This document shows, in pieces, positions 37,589-45,730 of a stretch of 64,000 nucleotides of DNA. The notes under the pieces are model-generated. The model saw nothing but the letters and a program-made list of their open reading frames with translations, made no database searches and was not told the DNA's origin. The first letter of the stretch is position 1. Each line of letters starts with the position of its first letter. This stretch comes from Paenibacillus tyrphae. Lineage in GTDB: Bacteria; Bacillota; Bacilli; Paenibacillales; NBRC-103111. Where the stretch lies: NCBI RefSeq assembly GCF_027925525.1, contig NZ_BSDJ01000009.1, positions 1 to 64,000 of the forward strand, in the 5' to 3' direction. The translations under genes were made by a program, and so were the position numbers.

Positions 37589-37981
37589 TTAGTCGATGTG
37601 TGCGACGGCGCGGATTTCAATCAGTTGATGAGGGAACGCCAGACCCGACACGCCGATGAGAGTGGCGGCCGGCCGATGGTCGCCCACATACTCCTTGTAC
37701 AGAACGATGAACTGCTCGAAATGCTCTTGCGGGTTTGTTAGAAAGACTTCCATCTCAGCAATGTTCGACCTCGTGACACCAAATCCCGCTAGCACGCGAT
37801 CGAGGTTCTCCAGCGTCTGCCGGGTCTGTGCCTCGATATCGCCCTCGCCAACGAATGCCCCCTGCATATCGTGGGAAAATTGTCCAGAAATGTAAATGGT
37901 GCCGTTAGCACTGTAGCCTTGGGTGACGCCGAAAGCTTCTTCCCAGGCAACACCGTGATTGTAGGTTTTGGCAATAGTCAT
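37589..37981 (-). CDS. RidA-family protein
   Basis: A 130-residue RidA/YjgF/YER057c/UK114-fold protein. Members of the RidA branch hydrolyse reactive enamine/imine intermediates; several other branches exist. Seen here: NGTIYISGQFSHDMQGAFVGEGDIEAQTRQTLENLDRVLAGFGVTRSNIAEMEVFLTN and the C-terminal RPAATLIGVSGLAFPHQLIEIRAVAHI. The usual RidA Arg is near the RPAAT motif. It forms trimers in known cases. It is alone on its strand, with two inverted repeats upstream and AAAGGAG before the ATG. Confidence 0.9.
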   Translation of the reverse strand: MTIAKTYNHGVAWEEAFGVTQGYSANGTIYISGQFSHDMQGAFVGEGDIEAQTRQTLENLDRVLAGFGVTRSNIAEMEVFLTNPQEHFEQFIVLYKEYVGDHRPAATLIGVSGLAFPHQLIEIRAVAHID

Positions 37982-37994
37982 TTTTTTCTCTCCT

Positions 37995-38068
37995 TTACTT
38001 CAAAGTAAGGTCAGTATAAACCGGGCACAAATAAAAAGGTAGTACGCACTTTTTTGATAGGTACTACC
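37995..38068. promoter_or_regulatory. Two inverted repeats upstream of ridA
   Basis: TTACTT-CA-AAGTAA is a perfect palindrome at 37995-38008, next to the ribosome site. Further out GGTAGTAC (38038-38045) and GTACTACC (38061-38068) form perfect 8-base arms 15 bases apart. Both look like operator sites; TTACTT and GTAGTA-type palindromes are common for HxlR-family regulators (inference), and the only HxlR gene in the window is far away at 549-887. Confidence 0.45.
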
Positions 38069-38142
38069 CGAAAGGATAGTGTATTCAAGTTCCCCTTAAA
38101 GTCGAGTACAGTCTCACAGATAAAGCGGAAACATGATCTCGC

Positions 38143-38179
38143 AAAAAAGAGACCTTCCCCCGCGAAGGGAAATGTCTCC
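38143..38179 (-). terminator. Hairpin with T-run, copy 1
   Basis: On the minus strand GAGAC...GTCTC with inner TTCCC/GGGGAA pairing is followed by T6. No gene upstream of it on the minus strand is visible. It resembles the hairpin at 38501-38535. Confidence 0.55.
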
Positions 38180-38180
38180 A

Positions 38181-38321
38181 ATGGCAAAACATTTTGCATC
38201 GTTTTATTCCGATTTTTTAAAAAACACTCTTAAAGATAAATATAAAGTCGAACTTAGAAGAGTTAACCCAACGACATTCCAAATTAGTTCCATAGAAACA
38301 CCGTCCAATCTCAGCTCATGA
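38181..38321 (+). CDS. Possible small AT-rich ORF, unknown
   Basis: A 46-codon frame (MAKHFASFYSDFLKNTLKDKYK..., ending in SNLSS) lies in an AT-rich patch of 38069-38500 otherwise empty of genes. The composition is protein-like (amphipathic, Lys-rich), but there is no good ribosome site and I recognise no family. It may be a remnant of a longer gene. Confidence 0.25.
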   Translation: MAKHFASFYSDFLKNTLKDKYKVELRRVNPTTFQISSIETPSNLSS

Positions 38322-38500
38322 ATCTATAATACTACTATTGGAATTATTTGTCGAATTCGATAGGTATTTTAGACCAATTACAGTTGATTGGTACAACTTC
38401 TCTATGTTTTAGGGTTCCACATTATTTTAAAATATTTGGTTGTTTTCGCCAAATAGTAGTGCAAACTTTAATGCTTTATGCTCAATGAACACATTGCATA

Positions 38501-38535
38501 AAAAAAGACATTCCCTCGAGAAGAGAGAATGCCTC
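38501..38535 (-). terminator. Terminator after the beta-helix gene, copy 2
   Basis: On the minus strand GGCATTCTCT pairs with AGGGAATGTC and is followed by T7. It lies about 90 bases past the stop of the beta-helix gene. Confidence 0.75.
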
Positions 38536-38623
38536 CGTGCTGGTGTGCTGAGTTAACCTCCGTTGATGACAGAAAGGTCGGATGGCGGTATTTGCATGTT
38601 CTTTGGCCGCATAGTCCGCGCCC

Positions 38624-41600
38624 TTACTTGTTCACATTTTTATTGTATAAATTGCCGCCGCCGATTCGGACGTCGTCGTGCGCTTTTGTGCCCGTAGCGG
38701 CGCTTGTGGCATTGACAACGTATCCCGGCACGTTATCGAGATTCACCTTATTGTTATAAAACGTATTGTCCTTTCCGGTCGGGTACTTGGAGCCGTGTGT
38801 CCGCACCTGAAACGCATCCGCCACCTTCGCATTCCCGTTCCGGTAGCCCTCGTTAAAGCGAATCACGGAATTGACGCCCTTCACGTCAATGAAGCTATCG
38901 GCGCTGTTGTCTCCTGTCATGCCGGTCCCGTTGAAATAGCAATTCTCCACCACAGTGCCGTCGGCGCCCTCCTTGATATCGATGTGCTCCGCCGTAATCC
39001 CGCCGTCGAAGACGGTGTGCCGGATCGTATTGCCGATCACGATATGCTCGTATGGCGAGCTCTCGTCCGAGCCGACATAAGCTCCTTCCCCATACCCCGG
39101 CTGGTAGTTGCCCGTATCGTAAATTTTGGAGTATTCCAGCGTATTGTACGAGCTGCCATCCCGAAAATGGACGCCTTCGTCCCCGATCCGATGTACTTCA
39201 ACGTTGTTCAGCAGGTTGTTGTTGCCGTTATCGACCACGATCCCCTTTTGGGCGTTTGTAATGATCAGATCGCGGATTTCCCAATAATCCCCCGTCAAAT
39301 GAATGCCGTAGGACCCGTCGTTTACCGCTTTTCCCGTTAAAATCGCCCGGTTCCCGGGATCGCAGCTTTTCAGCACAATGTGAGCGGCAGCCGTCCCGTT
39401 TTTCGGCGAAAAGAACAGCCCGGGCCCATAAGGATCATCCGGCGTTCTGGGCGTATCCCCGGACGTCGACACGTCGCCGAGATAAGTTCCCGGAGCGATG
39501 CTGATGATATCGCCGGGCTTCGCGTTTTTCATCGCGTTTTGAATCGCCGGCGTCGAATTCAGCGCGCCCGAGCACCCGGCTCCGACCGCATCCGTCGTCG
39601 CGCTCGCCGGATTGCTGGCGCCGGAAGCGTTGCCGGCCGCATCCTTCGCTTTGACCGTGAACGTGTACGCCGTATTCGGACTTAATCCGCCGGCGGTCGC
39701 GGTTGTTCCCGTCACCGTAGCGGCCAACGCCGAGCCGTTATACACCTCGTAGGCCGCGACACCCGTATTGTCGGTAGAGGCATTCCATGCGAGCGATACG
39801 CTGGAGGAGGTTTTGCCCGTAACCGACAGCCCGGTCGGAACTGAAGGCGGCTGCGTATCGCCGCTGCTTCCCCCTGCATTCACGACAAGAACGGGGCGTA
39901 TCGCCGCATTGGCATGTTCCTTGGTCGCGTAATCGGCGCCAAAATCCTCGTCCAAGCCGACAAGCCGGAAGCTGACGGTTCCATCGGTCTGGCTTTTCAC
40001 AAAAGCGGTCGCATCAAAGCTGACATACGCGTCCTTTTGGTTGACGGTTGCCGTACCTACGAGGGTTCCTGCTTCTGTGGGCTGGTTCGCGGCGTTAATC
40101 GCCGTTTCGCTCCACGCGTCGTTTTGCAGCCCTCTGGCTTCCAGCTTGTAGGACGTCGTGTTGCTGTGAATATTCGTGACATACAGCTTCAGGGTCGCCG
40201 AGCTGATGTTTCCGCTGATCGAAGATAGATTGAATTTCACATAGCCTTTGCGGTCGTAGGAGGCATTGGAGGCTCTGAGCTTGACGCTCATGGTATCCGA
40301 GGAACCGTAGTTGTCGTTGGCATACGTCCCGCCTCGAACGAAGCTGTCTTCCGCTGCCGTCAACGTAACCGGCACAGGGTTCTGCGTGCCTCCGCTGGTC
40401 GTTACCTTAACGGCATTGCTCGCTGTGGAAACGTTGCCGGCCGCATCCTTCGCCTTGACTGTAAACGTGTACGCCGTATTCGGGCTCAGCCCGCTGACCG
40501 TCGCGCCGGTGCCGGTCACGGTGGCAGCCAGCGCTGTGCCGTTGTAGACGTCATAGCCCGTGACGCCGAAGTTGTCCGTGGAAGCATTCCAGGAAAGCGA
40601 CACCGAGGAGGACGTGACGCCGGTTGCCGTCAAATTGGCCGGTGCCGACGGCGCTTGCGTATCCCCGGGGTTGCTGCCTTTGCAATTCAATACGGCCGTT
40701 CCGCCGCCCAACAGAGAACTTCCCGAAAACGTCAAACAGTCGTAGACGCCTTTGTTCGAAGCGAGCGCATAGTCCACTTTCTCATTATCGGTCCAAGTGC
40801 CGATCAGCGTCCCGGCCGGCTTCTCCAGGTGTGCCCACTTGCTTCCGTCCCAGCCGATTTGATAGATGCGGTGAGGATCGTTGTAAGGCGCATATGTTGT
40901 GTAGCTTCCGCCGTCCGTTTCCTGCTTGCTCATCGTGTTGTTGAAAAACACATTCTGCTCGCCGGTCGAGCCCGACCATTTGGACGCGTGAGGCCCTGCA
41001 CCGTACCAGATGGGGTACCATGTTCCGCCTTCCGGCTCCGAGCCGCCTTCTCCCTCGCCCCAGCTGCGATGCCGGAATGGAACGGTAATGACGTTGTTCT
41101 CGATGAGATTGCGGCGCTCCCAGCCGCCGTGCAGATTCATATCCACTGTCATCGTATTGCCCGAGACGACGTTGCCCGTGGCCGACCATTGCAGTGTCAG
41201 ATGGCGGACGCGGTCGATCGTATTGTTCATAATTTTGCTGTCATACAATTTGGAGCCGCGGAAGTAGCCGTGGCCGCCTTTGCCTTTGTTCCACGAACCG
41301 AAAATGACATTGTCCCGAAACTCCATATATCTGGCGAATTCGGTGACAATCGGGTGCGAGCCCGTCATGTAGGTGCGGATCCCCTTCACCCAGCCGTTTT
41401 GCGCCCATTTGAACACAATCGCATGGATCGCGTATTCCGGGGCCTCGTTCATATATTTCAAGCCGACGCCGTTCGGATTGGTGGCCGGATCGTAATCGTT
41501 TACATTTTTATTGCTGTACTGCGTGTAAGAAATATCTTGCGTAAAATAAAAATTTTCAAAACCGACGCCTTCCACGAGCTTGATCGGCATGACCTTGCTG

Positions 41601-42466
41601 TAGTAGGTCGTTCCCAGAATCGCTCCGCCGTTGCTGTACGGAATGTCAAATTCCAGCGGCTTGTCGATCGTCAGCGTATCTCCGTTCAGACTTGTCACTT
41701 TGAACATTTGGCTGCGCATGTGCTGATTGATCCGGTAATTTTGCGGAGCGCCCATCATTTGATAAAAGTCCGCCGTATTGGCCGCTCCGACGTAGACCGT
41801 GTCCCCGGCCTTGAATTTTTTGCCGCCTCCGCTGGCCAGCTTAATTTGATTGCCGCCCTTCGTTCCGCCGCCGGCATTCGCTACTTTGACGCCGGCTTTC
41901 CAATGAAAGTTGATGCTGCCTTCATAGTCGGGCTCGCCCGGATCTTTGTCCCGATCCTCCACGCGAAAAGCGCCGTACCCCGGCCACAGCTTGCCGTCGA
42001 TGACGGGCAGGCCGTTATCCGATGTGTACGTGCTGGCAGGCCTGAATACCATCTTCGTTCCCGTAGCCGGATCGGTGCCTGCGCCCCGGAAGGTTACCCA
42101 GCTGGCATCCGCCCGGATGAATTTGCTCAGATTGATCTCTCCGGCGGGAAATTGCATAATCGCCCGGTTCGTCTCGCTGACCTTGGCGCCGTTGACGGTT
42201 AACGAGCCGCTGCGGATCGCGTCGATGACCGCCTGCAGCGCATCGGAATCGTCCTTGCCGTCATTAGCCTTTACGCCTTTGGATGCCAGATCGATGACCG
42301 TCCCTCCGGTCGGCAGCGGCGCTCCGCCCTTGTAGCCCGCATGGGACCAATCCGGAAGCGACGGGTGCACCCCGGCGGCCTCCGCCTGCGAAGCCGAAAA
42401 AAAGCCCCAGGAAGTCATGACAATCGCCGCGCTCAGCATCAATGTCAAACCATTTCTTGGTGCCAA
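38624..42466 (-). CDS. Secreted protein with two parallel beta-helix modules
   Basis: A 1280-residue secreted protein. A TTG at 42466 is chosen: GAAGGAGG lies about 10 bases upstream and a signal peptide follows (MAPRNGLTLMLSAAIVMTSW..., ending SQAEA). Approximate order: pectate-lyase-like beta-helix (45-570; IDLASKGVKANDGKDDSDAL start, later GSWNKGKGGHGYFRGSKLYD); FN3 (600-690); CBM96/DNRLRE-like domain (695-855; GYVKFNLSSISGNISSATLK); FN3 (870-955); a second right-handed beta-helix (960-1280; GIHLTGDYWEIRDLIITNAQ). No SLH or sortase signal, so free or carbohydrate-bound. Likely a polysaccharide lyase or hydrolase; catalytic residues and substrate cannot be assigned. A consensus cre lies about 300 bases upstream. 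Confidence 0.9.
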   Translation of the reverse strand: MAPRNGLTLMLSAAIVMTSWGFFSASQAEAAGVHPSLPDWSHAGYKGGAPLPTGGTVIDLASKGVKANDGKDDSDALQAVIDAIRSGSLTVNGAKVSETNRAIMQFPAGEINLSKFIRADASWVTFRGAGTDPATGTKMVFRPASTYTSDNGLPVIDGKLWPGYGAFRVEDRDKDPGEPDYEGSINFHWKAGVKVANAGGGTKGGNQIKLASGGGKKFKAGDTVYVGAANTADFYQMMGAPQNYRINQHMRSQMFKVTSLNGDTLTIDKPLEFDIPYSNGGAILGTTYYSKVMPIKLVEGVGFENFYFTQDISYTQYSNKNVNDYDPATNPNGVGLKYMNEAPEYAIHAIVFKWAQNGWVKGIRTYMTGSHPIVTEFARYMEFRDNVIFGSWNKGKGGHGYFRGSKLYDSKIMNNTIDRVRHLTLQWSATGNVVSGNTMTVDMNLHGGWERRNLIENNVITVPFRHRSWGEGEGGSEPEGGTWYPIWYGAGPHASKWSGSTGEQNVFFNNTMSKQETDGGSYTTYAPYNDPHRIYQIGWDGSKWAHLEKPAGTLIGTWTDNEKVDYALASNKGVYDCLTFSGSSLLGGGTAVLNCKGSNPGDTQAPSAPANLTATGVTSSSVSLSWNASTDNFGVTGYDVYNGTALAATVTGTGATVSGLSPNTAYTFTVKAKDAAGNVSTASNAVKVTTSGGTQNPVPVTLTAAEDSFVRGGTYANDNYGSSDTMSVKLRASNASYDRKGYVKFNLSSISGNISSATLKLYVTNIHSNTTSYKLEARGLQNDAWSETAINAANQPTEAGTLVGTATVNQKDAYVSFDATAFVKSQTDGTVSFRLVGLDEDFGADYATKEHANAAIRPVLVVNAGGSSGDTQPPSVPTGLSVTGKTSSSVSLAWNASTDNTGVAAYEVYNGSALAATVTGTTATAGGLSPNTAYTFTVKAKDAAGNASGASNPASATTDAVGAGCSGALNSTPAIQNAMKNAKPGDIISIAPGTYLGDVSTSGDTPRTPDDPYGPGLFFSPKNGTAAAHIVLKSCDPGNRAILTGKAVNDGSYGIHLTGDYWEIRDLIITNAQKGIVVDNGNNNLLNNVEVHRIGDEGVHFRDGSSYNTLEYSKIYDTGNYQPGYGEGAYVGSDESSPYEHIVIGNTIRHTVFDGGITAEHIDIKEGADGTVVENCYFNGTGMTGDNSADSFIDVKGVNSVIRFNEGYRNGNAKVADAFQVRTHGSKYPTGKDNTFYNNKVNLDNVPGYVVNATSAATGTKAHDDVRIGGGNLYNKNVNK

Positions 42467-42764
42467 TATAAACAATCCTCCTTCTGGTAAATAGATTTTG
42501 CTGCCTTGTTTAGCTGCCTTACTTGGACGGGTCACCGGGTATCGTACCGGCCGATGAATCGTATGAAATCCCCCCTTTTATCGGTGAATGGAACACCATT
42601 TTCTGGGATGCATGATAAAATATTACGTTAATTAAGTTGTAATCCCATTTATCCAAATAAGGAAGCGACAAATTCTAGGCGGAGTGTTGTTTTCTTTAGG
42701 TCACTATCATCACGGAAGTATGTTCTTTATTTGTAATATTTTATTAAATACTGTAAAATAAATC

Positions 42765-42780
42765 ATGCAAACGCTTTCTA
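42765..42780. promoter_or_regulatory. Catabolite responsive element (cre)
   Basis: ATGCAAACGCTTTCTA fits the consensus WTGNAANCGNWNNCWW at every defined position. It lies 39 bases before the serine hydrolase start and in the same intergenic region as the beta-helix gene, so CcpA could control both. The rest of this gap (42467-42818) is AT-rich promoter sequence. Confidence 0.65.
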
Positions 42781-42818
42781 CCAATCTATTACTACAATGT
42801 TAAGAGGTGTAACAGCAC

Positions 42819-44108
42819 ATGCCCAAGAAACCATGGTTAATGTCAGCAGTTCTCAGCACTTTTGTCATCGGATCGTTTGGCACCTTCTCTCCTCTTTACT
42901 CCGTCTCGCATGCGGAAGAATCGCAGATTGCGAGCTTGGAAGATTACGAGAATGTCCAATTGCCGGGCGACAAAGAAATTGCCGGGCTGGATGAGCAGCA
43001 GTTGTCCGTTAGCTCGGCGACTTATGATCCGTCCAAATTTTTAACCCTGTTTGACCACAAGAAGATCGTGCAAAATTTCCGTTCCATGGATAAAGTTTTC
43101 CCAAGCCGAACGATCCAACATGATAAACAAAATGTGTACCGGTTCAAAAAAGATCTCCGCGAACTGCCTAATTTCACTTATACGTATAATGGACAGACCC
43201 GACAGTTTAAAGATTTGCTCGCACGCACCGTAACGACCGGTCTTCTTATCATCGAAGACGATAAAATATTGGTGGAAAATTATTATCTGGGCAATACGGC
43301 AAAATCGTTGAATACGTCCTGGTCCATGTCCAAATCGTTTACTTCCGCCCTAATCGGCATTGCCATAGACGAAGGGTACATTCGGAGCGTAAACGATCCG
43401 ATCACCGATTATTTGCCGGAGTTGAGTCAGTCGGGGTATAACGGCGTCACGATTCAACATATTCTCAACATGGCGTCCGGCGTAAAATATCCTGTTTTTG
43501 AAGAGCCTTACAGAACCGTGTGGTACAACGAATTATTTGTGAATAAAAAATCTTTCAACAGCAAAATGGCAACCCTCCCTGCCGAAACCCCACCGGGGAC
43601 CTTTACTTATAAAGGATCGGACACCCAGGTTCTGGGCATGCTCATTCACAGAGTAACCGGAAAGCAGCCTGCGCAATATTTGGAAGAAAAAATATGGAAG
43701 CCCCTCGGCATGGAAAGCCGCGCCTATTGGAACACGGATTTGCACGGCGATGACATGACATTCGCCTTTCTCAATGCAACGCTGCGCGACTACGCCAAGT
43801 TCGGCCGCCTGTACTTGAATAACGGCCTTTGGAACGGCAAACGGATCATCTCCGATAACTGGGTCAAAGAAACTTATGTCGGCAGCCCGGGAATGCCATA
43901 CTATAAAAATCAGTGGTGGCTGCCCGGCGACAGCCAGGAAATTCTTGCAAGCGGTATTTATGGCCAATCCATTTATGTAAATCAAAAGGAAAATATCGTT
44001 ATTGTCAAGACCAGCGTCAATACACACGATAGTGAAATGCTCGAAGAAGTAGTTGCCTTCCGGGAAGCAATTGCCGCGTTAAAGCAGACAAAACCAACAT
44101 CCTCCTAA
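42819..44108 (+). CDS. Secreted serine hydrolase, beta-lactamase (class C) fold
   Basis: A 429-residue protein with a signal peptide (MPKKPWLMSAVLSTFVIGSF..., ending VSHAEE). The fold resembles 6-aminohexanoate-dimer hydrolase and class C esterases: the nucleophile motif is SWSMSKSFTSALIG (S-M-S-K, about residue 170), followed by NDPITDYLPEL, HILNMASGVKY, TYKGSDTQVLGMLI, ATLRDYAKFGRLYLNNG and a late GIYGQSIYVN segment. Ester, amide or peptide substrate cannot be told; antibiotic resistance is unlikely from this subgroup. The ATG follows AGAGGTG by 9 bases. Confidence 0.88.
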   Translation: MPKKPWLMSAVLSTFVIGSFGTFSPLYSVSHAEESQIASLEDYENVQLPGDKEIAGLDEQQLSVSSATYDPSKFLTLFDHKKIVQNFRSMDKVFPSRTIQHDKQNVYRFKKDLRELPNFTYTYNGQTRQFKDLLARTVTTGLLIIEDDKILVENYYLGNTAKSLNTSWSMSKSFTSALIGIAIDEGYIRSVNDPITDYLPELSQSGYNGVTIQHILNMASGVKYPVFEEPYRTVWYNELFVNKKSFNSKMATLPAETPPGTFTYKGSDTQVLGMLIHRVTGKQPAQYLEEKIWKPLGMESRAYWNTDLHGDDMTFAFLNATLRDYAKFGRLYLNNGLWNGKRIISDNWVKETYVGSPGMPYYKNQWWLPGDSQEILASGIYGQSIYVNQKENIVIVKTSVNTHDSEMLEEVVAFREAIAALKQTKPTSS

Positions 44109-44135
44109 TCGCTGCCGGACGATCGAAACGAATAT

Positions 44136-44180
44136 GGGCCGCCCTCCAGTCTTTTTATAAAGACCGATCATGGGTGGCCC
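44136..44180 (+). terminator. Strong hairpin after the serine hydrolase gene
   Basis: GGGCCGCCC pairs with GGGTGGCCC and an inner GTCTTT with AAAGAC. Only a short CTCTTC follows, so a terminator role is probable rather than certain. Confidence 0.5.
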
Positions 44181-44288
44181 TCTTCGGCGTTCCTTCAAAA
44201 AGAAGTACAGTCGAAGTCCGCATGGAATATAGTTATAGCAGGCTGTTTTCTTCCATCTTCGAATGAATCGAAACCAAGGTGAATTAAC

Positions 44289-44582
44289 GTGAGCCGAACG
44301 ACGGATTTCATTCGTTTGGCGGGGCATTATGGCGCTCCCCTGGAAGTGATTGTCTGCGAAGGCAATTTTCACGGCCGGACCCTTGCGGCCACTTCTTTCT
44401 CCAAAACGCCGGAATACAAGAAGGGCTTCGATTCGTTTACCCTCGGCTTTACGATTGTTCCTTACGGCGATTTGCAGACGCTCGAAAACGCTAACACACG
44501 AATATGGCGGCCTTTCTCGTCGAACCGATTCAGGGCGAAGCAGGCATTATCCTGCCGCAGCATAAGAGCGCAAAGAGCCTTA
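44289..44582 (+). pseudogene. rocD: Ornithine aminotransferase (rocD) remnant
   Basis: This stretch encodes only a middle part of ornithine aminotransferase. Frame 1 gives EVIVCEGNFHGRTLAATSFS and TPEYKKGF...GFTIVPYGDLQTLENA; near 44500 the frame shifts and the next frame continues MAAFLVEPIQGEAGIILPQ. Homology then stops. The N-terminal third and the C-terminal half, including the PLP-binding lysine, are absent, so no enzyme can result. It sits immediately before intact rocF, its usual catabolic partner. Confidence 0.85.
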
Positions 44583-44612
44583 AACTGAGCACAGAAGAAG
44601 GAGCTGGACTTC

Positions 44613-45524
44613 ATGACCCGCGCAAACTCAATCACCCTCCTCGGCGTTCCTTTTGACTTGGGGGCCGGACGCCGGGGAGCCTGCGGCGGACCGGAGGCCA
44701 TTATGCAAGCCGGTCTGCCGGAAAAATTACGCCGGCTCGGCATCCAATGGAACGATGCCGGATTGTTGACTTGGCCGGAGCCGCAGCTCGATCAGGATGC
44801 GCCTCCTCTTACCGCCCTGAAGCATTTGCATGACGTGCTGGCCGTAAACGAAGCGCTGGCCGCCGGCGTCTCCCGTATTGTGCAGCAGGGAAGCTTTCCG
44901 CTCGTTCTCGGGGGCGATCACAGCATTGCGATCGGTACGCTGGCAGGCTTGGCCTCGCACTATAACCGGCTCGGCGTGATCTGGATCGATGCCCATTCCG
45001 ATCTGAACACGCCCGATACGACGCCTTCGGGCAACATCCACGGCATGTCGCTCGCCGCAAGCCTCGGGCAGGGCGACGAACGTCTGACCCGAATCGGAGG
45101 TTCTAGCCCGAAGATCAGGCCGGAGCATACGGTCCTTGTTGGGGTAAGAGATCTCGACCCGGGCGAGAAAGCGTACATCAAGGCGCAGGGCATCACCTGC
45201 TTCACGATGCACGACATCGACCGGCGCGGAATGAGCAGCGTGATGGAAGAAGCCGTTCAGGTGGCGGGGAAAGGCACGGACGGCGTACATCTGAGCTTCG
45301 ATATCGACAGCCTCGACCCCGTCGAGGCGCCGGGTACGGGAACGCCGGTAAAAGGCGGGCTCAACTATCGGGAAGCGCACCTGGCCCTTGAGCTGCTGCA
45401 CGAATCGGGAATCGTGACGTCCGCCGAGCTGGTCGAGGTGAATCCGTCGCTCGATACGGGGCAGAAGACGGCGCAGCTCGCCGTCGAATTGATCGGCTCC
45501 CTGCTTGGAGAGCAAATTTTGTGA
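44613..45524 (+). CDS. rocF: Arginase
   Basis: A 303-residue cytoplasmic manganese arginase that splits arginine into ornithine and urea. Metal ligands are all visible: His in GGDHSIAIG, the DAHSDLNTPDT cluster, and DIDSLDPVEAPGTGTP; VGVRDLDPGE and ELVEVNPSLD are also typical. Length normal. ATG 44613 has GAAGGAG 9 bases upstream. The adjacent rocD is destroyed, so ornithine must be used by another route or another aminotransferase copy. No RocR-type activator lies nearby. Confidence 0.96.
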   Translation: MTRANSITLLGVPFDLGAGRRGACGGPEAIMQAGLPEKLRRLGIQWNDAGLLTWPEPQLDQDAPPLTALKHLHDVLAVNEALAAGVSRIVQQGSFPLVLGGDHSIAIGTLAGLASHYNRLGVIWIDAHSDLNTPDTTPSGNIHGMSLAASLGQGDERLTRIGGSSPKIRPEHTVLVGVRDLDPGEKAYIKAQGITCFTMHDIDRRGMSSVMEEAVQVAGKGTDGVHLSFDIDSLDPVEAPGTGTPVKGGLNYREAHLALELLHESGIVTSAELVEVNPSLDTGQKTAQLAVELIGSLLGEQIL

Positions 45525-45552
45525 TCGGCTGCCGTCCCACCGATCCCTGTAA

Positions 45553-45607
45553 AAGCAAAGTGCTTCTGCCGCAGCGTGTATCGCCGCCTTGCAGAAGCAC
45601 TTTGCTT
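45553..45607 (+). terminator. Terminator of rocF
   Basis: A perfect 17-bp stem (AAGCAAAGTGCTTCTGC and its complement) is followed by CGTTTTA. It lies 29 bases after the stop. Confidence 0.85.
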
Positions 45608-45730
45608 CGTTTTATATGAGCTTACGCATTATGGCGCGGATCAGGCCGCTCATCCGTCCTTCGGTTCAAGGCCCCTGCCGCACCCTGCCTTCTTCCCCCC
45701 GCTTTCTTCAGCCAAACGGCCGCACCGCCG

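Noticed and set aside
40655-42202. 515-codon open frame antisense to the beta-helix gene
   Set aside because: Opposite a gene with clear domains and signal peptide; Arg/His-rich translation typical of antisense frames.
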